The notes under the pieces are model-generated. The model was not told the origin of the DNA, did no database searches, and saw nothing but the letters and a program-made list of their open reading frames with translations. Position numbers and translations under genes: made by a program. A DNA stretch of 18,943 nt from Sphaerosporella brunnea (Eukaryota; Ascomycota; Pezizomycetes; Pezizales; Pyronemataceae): the NCBI GenBank assembly GCA_008704415.1, contig VXIS01000546.1:1-18943 (forward strand), given 5' to 3'. This document shows positions 10,401 to 18,695 of the stretch, one piece after another (position 1 is the first letter of the stretch; each line of letters starts with the position of its first letter).

Positions 10401-13400
10401 GTACGAAGGAAACGGTTGGAAGAGCTTATCACTCCGAGCCGCCAATTTGGAAAGTGGAATTCGGCTGGGTGAAGCTCCGGAGGAAGAAAGTTTAGGAATC
10501 ATAGATTCATTCAACACGCTAGGGATGAACGGGCTTTCGCACTCTTTCCTTCAGTGTCGGGATTTCGCTTCCAGCTCTTCTGGAAGGAATCTGGATAATA
10601 TCTACCGTTCGGCATGGAAGCTGGAGCAGTGGGATTTGCCTTGTCCCGTTTCTTGCAACACGCGTTCCGCCTCAGTTTATAGGGCCCTTCAGACCGTAAA
10701 CAATACGATAGGCTCAAAACCAATCCCTCTACATGTGGACCCACATTTCCTGAGTGTGATGAAACAGATTACTGCTGGAACTCAAACTGGTCATACTCTC
10801 GCAGGGGGTATGCGCACATTGGCCATGTTGACGGAAATGGAAGAAGTATTCATATCGAAGGATAAAGCTGAGCTGGACGAAGTCTGGGACCGGCTGCAAA
10901 CCCGAAGCAAATGGATGGAAACCGGCAAGTATGTTATCTCCAACGGTCCATGTGATACTCTGAGACTGATTTTCCTCAGATATGTTGATGTGGAGGAGAT
11001 GATGGCGATGCGACAAGCCACGTTTGGCTCATTGGCCAAGAGGGATCACCTTAGGACACGTGCTTCGGTAAATGTCCAGGACGCAAGATATATGGAAGCC
11101 AGGGCGTTGGTTGGTTGCTGCAAGATGGCCAGAAAACACGAAGTTCTTCAGCACGCTCTTTTGGCAGCCACCCAGTTGAATCACATTGTCCAACCTTGTA
11201 AGGACGTCGGGCTCGACATCAGTGGTGTAGCCACACTTCAAGCTGCCAACGTCCTGTGGGAAGACGGCCAAGAATTTCCTTCAGTCAGAATGCTGCTGGA
11301 TCTGGAGGGAGACTCCAAAACTTCTTCGCAGAGCATGGTCGTTGGAAGAGCTAAACTTCTAGCCAAGCTAGTAGGTTCCTATGACTCATGGTGTTATCGA
11401 ATTTATTTCTCACATCACCTACAGGGCAGCCGGATCTCCGCAGCCCGCCTCGAAAAGGCTGACAAAATCATGAGCCACTACCTCGAAAAGGCAATCGTGG
11501 AGCTTAAGCAGAATGACACAGGCGCCGAAGCAGGCCGTGTATTCCACGAGTTCGCTTCGTTCTGTGACCAGCAACTCAAGAATCCGAACAATGTTGAGGA
11601 TTATGAACGAGCTCTCAAACTAAAACAGGACAAAGAAGCTGAAGTCCACGAGCTGGCAAAGTTGATCAAACAGGGTGCGCATTCCGTGGAGGCCAAGACT
11701 GCATTGGCTCGAGAAAACAACAAAGCCAGATCCTGGCTGGCACTCGACGAGGCTGAGTATAACCGTCTGAAAAATGCCAGAGACGCGTTCTTAGAAAAGA
11801 GCGTCTCCAATTACTTAAAGTGCTTGGCGGCATGTGATGATTACGATGGGGATGCTGTTCGCTTCACAGCTTTGTGGCTAGCCAACTCCGAACAAGCGAG
11901 AGTGAACACAGCAGCATCTGATTTGGATATGGTGCCGTCCCGAAAGCTCGTTCCACTGATGAATCAGCTTTCTTCTCGGCTTTTGAGCAAACAAGGCCAA
12001 CAGCCGCCAGGGCAGTCCGATCTTTTCCAGCGTCTACTCCTCAGACTCATCGTCAAAATATGCCAGGAGCATCCATATCATGGTATATATCAAATCTTGG
12101 CGCTTTCAAAGACCCGTGCCTTGGACGAGGTTTCGGTGTCGAGGCAGCAGGCAGCATTACAAGCTTTGGAACTTCTGAAGGGGGGTAGTCGTAGATCAAA
12201 ACGAGTGGTCACCGCCCTCGACAGCACAACTAGGGCTTATGAGAAACTAGCCCATGCCGACGTGGACGAAAAGAAGGAGCATAGAAAAACTTCGTTCACC
12301 GCATTATTGAAGGATAGTAAAGATCAGGCGAAGAGGTTTGAAAGGGATATACCCAGTTACGGTATTCCGCCTCCCACCATGCATATAGACATCCGGCCCG
12401 ATTGCGACTACTCGAAACTGCCCGGGATCACTAGATTTGACCCGATTGTGTCCTTGGCCTCGGGCTTGAGTATGCCCAAGGTAATAAATTGCGAGGCATC
12501 TGATGGAACTGTTTTCAAGGAACTAGTATGTATCTCCTTTTTTTTGATTTTTCTTTTCGACTTGTTTGCATTGACAAATTTGCAGGTAAAAGGCGGGCAA
12601 GACGATCTCCGGCAAGATGCCATCATGGAACAGGTTTTTGAGCAAGTGAGCGGTCTCCTTCAAAAAGGCCGGATAACAGGTCAACGCAACTTGAATATTC
12701 GAACCTACAAGGTCATCCCTTTGACCACATCGAGCGGTATAATCGAGTTTGTTCCTAATACGACCCCGCTTCACGAATATTTGCTTCCTGCACACGCCAA
12801 GTACTTCCCCTCAGATTGGAAGGCTTCGACGTGCAGGACCGCGATTATTAATGCTCAGCCGAAATCGCGAGAAAAGAGGGTGATGGAGTTTAAGAGGGTG
12901 ATGAAGCACTTCCGTCCTGTGATGCATTTCTTTTTCATGCATGAGTTCAACGGACCCGACGCTTGGTATACATCCCGTCTAGCTTACACGCGGAGCACTG
13001 CAGCAATATCCATCTTAGGGCACGTTTTGGGACTCGGAGATCGCCATGGGCATAATATACTGCTCGACACTAAGACTGGCGAGGTTGTACACATTGATCT
13101 TGGTGTTGCTTTTGAACAGGTAAACGAGAGCCGCCTTGCTGGATGCCAATTGCATGGTATTAATCGTTATAGGGTCGTATCCTGCCAGTACCTGAGGTGG
13201 TTCCTTTTCGCTTAACTCGCGACATTGTCGCCGGCATGGGCGTCACCAAGACCGAAGGTGTATTTCGACGCTGCTGCGAATTCACACTGGAGGTTCTTCG
13301 AAATGAGGCCTCTAGCATCACTACCATATTGGACGTGTTGCGATATGATCCTCTCTACAGCTGGTAGGTGCACGCTGTAAATTTATATTGAAGCGAAACT

Positions 13401-13732
13401 AAAAATAACTCTTTCCCAGGTCGATGTCTCCACTGCGTATGAAGCGCATGCAAGATAACCATCTCGAGGTATCGATGACATCGGAACGGAGCATAGATGG
13501 GGTAGCAAAGCCAAAGAAAGCCGAGTCAGAAAGTGAGGCCGACAGGGCCCTGACTGTAGTGGCGAAAAAGCTCTCAAAAACGCTTAGTGTTAGTGCTACT
13601 GTAAACGAGCTGATACAGCAGGCTAGCGACGAGAGGAATCTTGCAGTGCTGTACGCAGGTTCGTTAACCGCCGATTCTTATGTGTGGCCTGCGATTGACT
13701 GAGTTATGGTAGGCTGGGCTGCCTATGCCTAA
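4402..13732 (+). CDS. TEL1: Tel1/ATM checkpoint kinase (PI3K-like protein kinase), 10 exons
   Basis: Ser/Thr kinase activated at DNA double-strand breaks and telomeres through Mre11-Rad50-Nbs1/Xrs2. Exons: 4402-4435, 4491-4538, 4603-6040, 6110-6435, 6488-11370, 11425-12525, 12586-13119, 13173-13363, 13420-13658, 13713-13732; joined length 8814 nt, 2937 residues, normal for Tel1. The N-terminal TAN motif reads [18 protein letters not shown] (about residues 15-32), followed by a long helical solenoid. FAT spans about 1850-2440 and the kinase domain about 2575-2860. Kinase residues present: Lys2612 in [13 protein letters not shown], the loop GLGDRHGHN (Asp2762, Asn2767) and HIDLG (Asp2781). The activation segment [16 protein letters not shown] follows. 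The end is FATC-like: [20 protein letters not shown] then AGWAAYA. The start ATG is the first in frame after a stop at 4330, but the first exon is short and its donor GTTTGC is weak, so the first ~12 residues are the least certain. All other junctions restore the family sequence. No catalytic residue is missing, so it should be active. Confidence 0.93.
4436..4490 (+). other. TEL1 intron 1 (55 nt)
   Basis: Donor GTTTGC, branch-like GCTAAC 11 nt before ATTCCAG. Splicing is phase 1 (G+AT gives Asp) and joins [11 protein letters not shown] to [11 protein letters not shown]. Donor is weaker than usual. Confidence 0.65.
4539..4602 (+). other. TEL1 intron 2 (64 nt)
   Basis: Donor GTATCA, branch-like GCTAAC at 4574-4579, acceptor TAATAG. 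Phase 1 (G+AA gives Glu). Removal joins ERGNALT to ELKHLLS, completing the TAN motif; without it the motif is split over two frames. Confidence 0.82.
6041..6109 (+). other. TEL1 intron 3 (69 nt)
   Basis: Donor GTAATT followed by a T-rich stretch, CTGAT at 6076-6080 as possible branch, acceptor CCTAAG. Phase 2; joins GWALVAMG-R to [15 protein letters not shown] in the frame that resembles the family. Confidence 0.85.
6436..6487 (+). other. TEL1 intron 4 (52 nt)
   Basis: Donor GTAGAC, branch-like ACTGAC, acceptor GCAATAG. Phase 1; joins [10 protein letters not shown] to [17 protein letters not shown]. Reading through would meet a stop at 6468. Confidence 0.85.
11371..11424 (+). other. TEL1 intron 5 (54 nt, in frame)
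   Basis: Donor GTAGGT and acceptor CCTACAG. The intron is a multiple of three with no stop, so it reads through as 18 extra residues ([18 protein letters not shown]). These break the conserved FAT-region stretch [19 protein letters not shown]. Splicing restores it in phase 0. Confidence 0.82.
12526..12585 (+). other. TEL1 intron 6 (60 nt, in frame)
   Basis: Donor GTATGT (ideal), T-rich body, branch-like TTGAC, acceptor TTGCAG. It is a multiple of three without a stop. Removal joins FKEL to [12 protein letters not shown], placing the ATP-binding lysine correctly. Confidence 0.93.
13120..13172 (+). other. TEL1 intron 7 (53 nt)
   Basis: Donor GTAAAC, TATTAAT as possible branch, acceptor TTATAG. 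Phase 0; joins [10 protein letters not shown] to [17 protein letters not shown], the expected kinase sequence. Confidence 0.93.
13364..13419 (+). other. TEL1 intron 8 (56 nt)
   Basis: Donor GTAGGT, acceptor TTCCCAG. Phase 2 (TG+G restores Trp); joins LRYDPLYSW to [12 protein letters not shown]. Confidence 0.92.
13659..13712 (+). other. TEL1 intron 9 (54 nt)
   Basis: Donor GTTCGT, TTGACTGAG as branch region, acceptor TGGTAG. Phase 1; replaces the read-through tail [13 protein letters not shown] by WAAYA, the invariant style of PIKK C-termini. Confidence 0.9.
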
Positions 13733-15205
13733 GAGTGAGATGCGGATGAGGGCGCAGCTTCTCCGCTCTTGGGCGTTCCTGAAAAATAACGGATTTCTAT
13801 CGGATACATCTTGTATTAATACCTTGACAAGAAGTGGGTAGTTTCGAAAATGGTCTACCTTATATGGCCATCTTCTGTGGAGGAAGATGACACGAAATAA
13901 CTATATGATACTCTCCTGGCAAATTAAAATTCTTCTTGTCTGAAGGGCGGCATACCGCTCGTTGGTGACCTCCAATTTTGTAAGCACCTGGTTTGTGATC
14001 ATCTGATAGAATATTCTCTCCAATCCGAATAAAAGATGTATTTTTGTTAATACTTACCCTTGTTGACAGCAAGTTTGTACGCAGCGGCACCAAAACGTGG
14101 GTAAAGAGATATATTGCAAGGTAAAGAGCTAGTGACGACGTTACTGCACCTTAAGTGCAGAAGCGGCTTACTAGCCTAAACTCTAATCTAACTACATCCC
14201 TTATCTAGTGATGTAGTTTATACTCGGATATGCCATAGGGGGTGGAGTGATACCGTCAGTCGCACCTTCGGAAGCTTTTCCGTTTTCCAAGTCGCGGCAC
14301 GTCGTGGCCACGTGATTGAAATCCATGAGACCAATCTACTTGACAAAGACTAGAGTCTAAGACATACCTTTCGGAGGCGGCACCCTTTTGGACAAAAGGG
14401 TTTAGCGTGACAGGGGGGTCTTACACCAGCGATATCTCGACAACGAAACATCCAATTGCCATGAGACTGAAAACAAGGGAAGACTAGATATAGAAGAGTA
14501 GATTAGTGCAAGGAGCGATGTGTTGGAGTAGATCCTGCTTTTCTCTGGCAGCGGAGAGCGTAGTCAGCCGCACTATTGTGGGCTGGGGGCTGCGGCATTG
14601 TGTAGGAGTGAGAGCACTTGCAACTCAGCTGTAACTTATGTAGAAAATTTCTATAGATGGTATTCAAGGAGTAAAGAGCTTGGGTGGGGGTCCGGGGGGC
14701 ATCCAGAGCGGGGATAAGATCACCTCCGTTTCCGCCGGCATCGCCGCCCACCCCCATGGCACTCAGGCCAGTACACTCAGTTTAAAGATTACACAGCCGG
14801 CCAGGGCCTGAGAGCACTTGAATGCAATTTTTTGGCGGTTTTTGCGGCTACTGAACATACTGTTTGGAGGCGTGGTGCGTCCAACCAGAGAAGACTTAGC
14901 TGCGCGGAGAAAATTCAGAAAGCTTCTCAAAAGGGCTCCAACTTTCTGACATTCTTCTTTCTGTAACTAGAAAGCGATAAGAAATAGTATAGGATCCATA
15001 GCTATGTCAGTGGGTTGTAAACACCATCATCCTGCGCCGAGTCGATTTTGCCAAAAGGGGTGCAAGCAAAACTGCGGGATTACAGGCTGAAAGTAGGCCA
15101 AGTAATGGTAGAAAGTTTCCTAGAGACTGGAGAAGTATTTTGGGCTGCCTGCATCACTCTAGAGTGCGTTTTAAGGAGAGTGCTAGTTACCGGGCAGTGA
15201 GCAGC
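13733..15205. other. Intergenic region downstream of TEL1
   Basis: No credible gene. AATAAA at 14028-14033 is a possible poly(A) signal about 300 bp after the TEL1 stop. Short perfect hairpins: CTGCAC/GTGCAG at 14143-14160, AACTACATC/GATGTAGTT at 14190-14218, ACCCTTTT/AAAAGGGT at 14382-14401. The 12-mer TGAGAGCACTTG occurs at 14609 and again exactly 200 bp on at 14809. On the minus strand from ~14425, TGTAAGACCCCCCTGTCACG resembles an LTR start, but no matching end or target duplication was found. Confidence 0.45.
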
Positions 15206-15615
15206 TGTTACACCCACCTCCCACAGTATTATTTCTGGTACCCCCTTACGAGTTATACCTACATTACCTTAAGGGTTACGTAACGGTTTATTGACGTTGA
15301 TGATTATCAACAGTGAGGCTGTATAATCATCTATAAGTTTACTCTATTAGGAAGTGTCCTAAGGGTTACAAGACTTACGTCATAATGGCGATGGTGAAGT
15401 TAGTTGCGGAAACCCACAGTAAAAGTGTTCTTTTCTGGGTACAAAATAACTCACCATTTGTGCGCATACAAATAAATAATGACAACTGTGTTGGTCTAAC
15501 ACCTTGCAGTGGTCACAGGTTATTCACCGTGAATTATATGGCAAAAAGTGGTTAGTTGCCGGTTCCCATAGAAAAATAGTTTTTTCCAGGGTACAAAATA
15601 ACTCACATTACGTTG
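15206..15615 (+). repeat. LTR-like repeat R, copy 1
   Basis: Starts TGTTACACCCACCTCC. The first ~200 bp match 16914-16922 plus 18691-18943 with about eleven substitutions. It contains the palindrome GTTACGTAAC, and an internal duplication of about 64 bp (from 15399 and from 15551, period 152 bp) sharing GTTAGTTGC and GGGTACAAAATAACTCA. The TGTTAC start suggests an LTR on the plus strand. The true right end is not defined because the second copy runs off the window. Confidence 0.6.
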
Positions 15616-16913
15616 CGCCCGACCGTTATACCGGAACGTACCCGGTGGGTATATGAGGGGAGTGCCTGTGACAAGACTTGATAAGTACCAAAGTCACTTC
15701 GGCAATTGGTCATCACGTCATAGCTACTGCAGCACTTCAATAGGGCATTCTAGGCATCAAAGCTCACGCGTTCAATCACGCCATAGCTGTAGAAGAGTGT
15801 CCGAGTTGGAGTGGGGGTTATCTATAATCCCTGGCTAGCCAAAGAAGCTCGGTACCCTTACGTGGCAATCGGGGCAATTGTTCGTCCGAGGATTGGAAAT
15901 CAACTTTGAGGCTCAGAGGCAAATCCGTCAGGATATAACCCGCGAGATTCCCCTGGAGTTGAGAAACCACTAGAGTTAGCAGACATCATCGTTAGGATAT
16001 TGTGAGGTTCAGCCTTAACAATATTATCGTTCACACAAACTATATTCGTTTCGAAATCTTTATTCTATTTTGCCTTCGGTACGAATATACTCGTACCATT
16101 AGCGAATCTTTACCGAACACGTATCTGAGCGCTCTTCGCCCAATAAGTGTCTTTTCCTTAGAAAAGAATTACTGTTTGGCCTATTTTCGTTGTACACGGT
16201 TCAGTGTGTTACGGGTATGGTCACGTGACATGTACTGTAAGTAGTCAGCTAGGGAATAGAATAGAGTCTACATAGTGATCGCCTCGAGGGCACGTGATAG
16301 CCGGGTGACTCCGGGTTATAGTAGCTAGGTTGAGTGACACTATGGAAGAACTCGGAGATCGGGTGCCTCAGGTAGGACGCTATCTGAGAAGAGAACCCGG
16401 TTCGGAGATAACAATAGTATAGGCTATTGTTAGAGCTCTTCCGAAATATCTTCGTTGACCTGCCTGTTCCAGGAACTAGCATGACAATTGGAGCGGTCAG
16501 GAGTGATCAACCGGAAGGCGTAGAGCCGAAAAACGGAAGAAGCACTTGGCCTAGAACTTCCAGAGTAAGTGTGGTTGTTGCGTAAGGCATGCGACGCAGA
16601 TGATCGGGAGGTGGAGCCAATGGGGCTCAGCATCTTCCTGCAACACGAGAATACAACGCTTACGGAGCAGGGTATTTGGGTGCAACCCATATCTATGACT
16701 CATGATTTGGAATCAAAGAGTGAGTCATAGGAAGGTGGGGCGATCTCTGTGCGCGCCTTGAAGCCCGCAGTCGTAGACACTGTCGGAAAGCCAGCAAGGA
16801 GTAAAGGCTGAGTATTACTCAGGGATACGGTAGTCTCTGAAGCGGCGTTCTACTATAAGTAGGATTGCTTCCGCCGAGAGAACCCCTTTATGTTCAGCAA
16901 CAAGAACGATTAG
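15616..16913. mobile_element. Sequence between the two R repeats, probably outer-element interior
   Basis: No intact gene. A TATA-like GGGTATATGAGG at 15647-15658 could be a promoter of the R repeat if the LTR extends this far. Short perfect hairpins lie at 16078-16097 (GGTACGA/TCGTACC) and 16409-16432 (TAACAATAG/CTATTGTTA). In the last 180 bp a plus-strand frame reads as plausible protein but carries TGA and TAG stops, and its final TAG directly abuts the R repeat at 16914. I infer a decayed LTR element, family unknown. Confidence 0.4.
16693..16730. repeat. Inverted repeat with two AP-1-type sites
   Basis: Perfect 10-bp arms CTATGACTCA (16693-16702) and TGAGTCATAG (16721-16730) with an 18-bp spacer. 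Each arm contains TGACTCA or its complement, the heptamer bound by Gcn4/AP-1-type bZIP proteins. Confidence 0.6.
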
Positions 16914-16922
16914 TGTTACACC
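16914..16922 (+). repeat. R repeat copy 2, left piece cut off by insertion
   Basis: The nine bases TGTTACACC are the start of the R repeat, identical to 15206-15214. The rest of this copy resumes at 18691, after the copia-type insertion. The last five bases (ACACC) are the left target duplication. Confidence 0.72.
16918..16922. repeat. Target site duplication, left
   Basis: ACACC, identical to 18691-18695 on the other side of the copia-type element; five bases is the usual length for this class. Confidence 0.85.
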
Positions 16923-17113
16923 TGATGAAAGGTGGGTTTGCGTGAAGCGGAAGTGGAGCAATACCGGTAAAGGTATTTAGAGCAGAAGGATGATAGGAAC
17001 TGAAGAGAGGAGTGCGGAATCAGTTATCACAATAGAGAAGTGAAGAGAAGATCTTATTCTCGAGGAGATTGTTGTGTTGATTGTTGTGCTTGGTTTGAGG
17101 GAGAGAGAGCAGG

Positions 17114-17121
17114 TATATATA
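17114..17121 (-). promoter_or_regulatory. LTR TATA box
   Basis: TATATATA about 190 bp before the LTR 3' end on the minus strand, where the U3/R promoter is expected. The same box lies at 18279-18286 in the 5' LTR, which would be the one driving element transcription. Confidence 0.7.
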
Positions 17122-17175
17122 CCCGAGAGCTCAGCCCGCCAAGCCTAGTATGTAACTATGTATACATGATTTGAG

Positions 17176-17317
17176 TGACTCATGATGACTGTGAGTCATA
17201 CGTGTGAGTCATACATGGAATGTAAGAGAAACAACTAGAAATAGAATGACACATAACCAGTAAGCGCTAATGCACAGCCGCGTATGACTGTCTGCGCTTG
17301 TGCGCAACAGTGAGTCA
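17176..17317 (-). promoter_or_regulatory. Cluster of AP-1/Gcn4-type sites in LTR U3
   Basis: TGACTCA at 17176 and TGAGTCA at 17192, 17205 and 17311. On the transcribed (minus) strand these lie about 54-190 bp upstream of the TATA box, an enhancer position. All four are conserved in the 5' LTR at 18341, 18357, 18370 and 18476. TGA(C/G)TCA is the core of Gcn4/AP-1 bZIP binding; which factor binds here is unknown. Confidence 0.55.
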
Positions 17318-17519
17318 ACATAAGGCAGACACGAGTAAGCCTGACTGGAAAAGGAAGGTGTGTGCAAACAGGCGAGAGATAAGAAAATGTTAAAGCATGT
17401 GATGAGTACATGGTGTAGTAAACGCAGTGGTAAGTGCCCGTGATGAGTGTAAGATGAAACCAGTATGAAATAGGAAAACACTGCAGGGAGACCAAAGGAG
17501 ATACCACGTCCATCACGAT

Positions 17520-18083
17520 TTAACACCCCTTCTCACTTGCCACTGTTCCAAAAATACGAGAGCAGAGATGCCCACGTACCGCCTGTACAACCGCCTTTGT
17601 ACATATATCTGCAAGGTTGTTTTTGCCGTCGATGTGGATGACCGTAAGTTGTCCCGATTCGATAAGTTCACGTATGGAGTGGTAGTGCATGTCCACGTGT
17701 TTGGATCGATCGTTGAGACGGTGATTTTCTGCGATATCGATTGCTCCAGTATTGTCGCTTCGAATTGCCGCGGGAATGTCTTGGTGAAGAAGTTCAACGA
17801 GAGCTCGCATTGTCCAGAGGTAATGTTTCGAGGTCATAGAGAGGGCCATGTATTCAGCTTCGGTGGTTGAAGTGGCAACTGAACGTTGTCGTCGAGACCG
17901 CCAACTGATGGTTGCTTCTCCAAGTTGAAACAGGTATCCCCAAAAGCTTCGTTGAGTATCAAGACAGTTTCCGTATGAAGCGTCGCAAAATCCTTCAAGG
18001 TAGAGATCGTTTCCATATCGATAGGTGAGTTTAAGGCTTCGTGTTCCTTTCAGGTATCGAAGGACTCGTTTAGCCGGGCTCAT
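17520..18083 (-). CDS. Copia-type RNase H, N-terminally truncated pol remnant
   Basis: 187 residues, ATG at 18083 and stop TAA inside the first bases of the 3' LTR. The N-terminus MSPAKRVLRYLKGT is the linker that in full-length copia polyproteins follows reverse transcriptase. The rest is a complete RNase H domain, which degrades the RNA strand of RNA-DNA hybrids during reverse transcription. Catalytic positions are all present: Asp34 in GFCDAS, Glu in STTEAEY (75-78 region), Asp110 in SDNTGA, Asp159 in NLADICTK. SKHVDMHYHSIRE is also typical. No stop or frameshift interrupts it. The upstream pol sequence is deleted, with the break right after the primer site, so the ATG comes from the primer site itself. 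Whether it is translated is unknown. Confidence 0.88.
   Translation of the reverse strand: MSPAKRVLRYLKGTRSLKLTYRYGNDLYLEGFCDASYGNCLDTQRSFWGYLFQLGEATISWRSRRQRSVATSTTEAEYMALSMTSKHYLWTMRALVELLHQDIPAAIRSDNTGAIDIAENHRLNDRSKHVDMHYHSIRELIESGQLTVIHIDGKNNLADICTKAVVQAVRGHLCSRIFGTVASEKGC
17526..17534 (-). other. Polypurine tract
   Basis: GAGAAGGGG on the minus strand directly before the 3' LTR start TGTTAA. This is the expected site of plus-strand DNA priming; it overlaps the last codons of the RNase H frame. Confidence 0.8.
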
Positions 18084-18087
18084 AACC
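18076..18087 (-). other. Primer binding site, initiator-tRNA anticodon type
   Basis: GGTTATGAGCCC begins immediately after the 5' LTR end (18088). It is the exact complement of GGGCUCAUAACC, the anticodon arm of fungal initiator tRNA-Met (known from yeast), not of a tRNA 3' end. Drosophila copia is known to prime with a half-tRNA cleaved in the initiator anticodon loop, and this fits that mode. Confidence 0.75.
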
Positions 18088-18690
18088 TGATGAAAGGTGG
18101 GTTTGCGTGAAGCGGAAGTGGAGCAATACCGGTAAAGGTATTTAGAGCAGAAGGATGATAGGAACTGAAGAGAGGAGTGCGGAATCAGTTATCACAATAG
18201 AGAAGTGAAGAGAAGATCTTATTCTCGAGGAGATTGTTGTGTTGATTGTTGTGCTTGGTTTGAGGGAGAGAAAGCAGGTATATATACCCGAGAGCTCAGC
18301 CCGCCAAGCCTAGTATATAACTATGTATACATGATTTGAGTGACTCATGATGACTGTGAGTCATAAGTGTGAGTCATACATGGAATGTAAGAGAAACAAC
18401 TAGAAATAGAATGACACATAACCAGTAAGCGCTAATGCACAGCCGCGTATGACTGTGTGCGCTTGTGCGCAACAGTGAGTCAACGTAAGGCGGACACGAG
18501 TAAGCCTGACTGGAAAAGGAAGGTGTGTGCAAACAGGCGAGAGATAAGAAAATGTTAAAGCATGTGATGAGTACATGGTGTAGTAAACGCAGTGGTAAGT
18601 GCCCGTGATGAGTGTAAGATGAAACCAGTATGAAATAGGAAAACACTGCAGGGAAACCAAAGGAGATACCACGTCCATCACGATTTAACA
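18088..18690 (-). repeat. Copia-type 5' LTR (603 bp)
   Basis: Same length and termini as the 3' LTR with seven substitutions and no indels. Contains TATATATA at 18279-18286 and four AP-1-type heptamers. This copy should promote the element transcript into the RNase H frame. Confidence 0.9.
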
Positions 18691-18695
18691 ACACC
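18691..18695. repeat. Target site duplication, right
   Basis: ACACC, matching 16918-16922. With one copy removed, the flanks rejoin into TGTTACACCCACCTCC, exactly the start of the R repeat at 15206. Confidence 0.85.

Larger units (their letters stand above)
16923..17525 (-). repeat. Copia-type 3' LTR (603 bp)
   Basis: Begins TGTTAAATCG at 17525 and ends TTTCATCA at 16923 on the minus strand. Contains a TATATATA box (17114-17121) inside the palindrome GGTATATATACC and four TGA(C/G)TCA heptamers upstream of it. Preceded by the polypurine tract. Confidence 0.9.
16923..18690 (-). mobile_element. Internally deleted Ty1/copia-type LTR element (1768 bp)
   Basis: Two 603-bp LTRs (16923-17525 and 18088-18690) flank only 562 bp of interior and are bordered by the perfect duplication ACACC. 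Transcription direction is minus: 5' LTR 18690-18088, primer site 18087-18076, RNase H frame, polypurine tract GAGAAGGGG at 17534-17526, 3' LTR. LTR termini are TGTTAAATCG...TTTCATCA. The LTRs differ at seven positions (about 98.8% identical), so insertion was fairly recent. Gag, protease, integrase and nearly all reverse transcriptase are missing, so movement would need enzymes in trans. Confidence 0.9.

Noticed and set aside
13659..13702. Read-through Tel1 C-terminus [13 protein letters not shown]
   Set aside because: PIKK proteins end in GW-type FATC tails; splicing 13659-13712 gives GWAAYA, a far better fit.
14382..14425. LTR start TGTAAGACCCCCC on the minus strand
   Set aside because: Only a start-like motif; no matching end, partner LTR or target duplication could be found.
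14503..14757. Minus-strand 84-codon frame with an ATG
   Set aside because: Low-complexity Gly/Pro start, no recognised domain, no partner exon; not enough to call a gene.
15085..15100. GGGATTACAGGC resembling the primate Alu core
   Set aside because: A 12-base chance match in a fungal sequence with no surrounding similarity.
17209..17516. Hydrophobic minus-strand frames inside both copia LTRs
   Set aside because: They lie in U3 upstream of the TATA box and read in two overlapping frames; likely chance openness of pyrimidine-rich LTR sequence.
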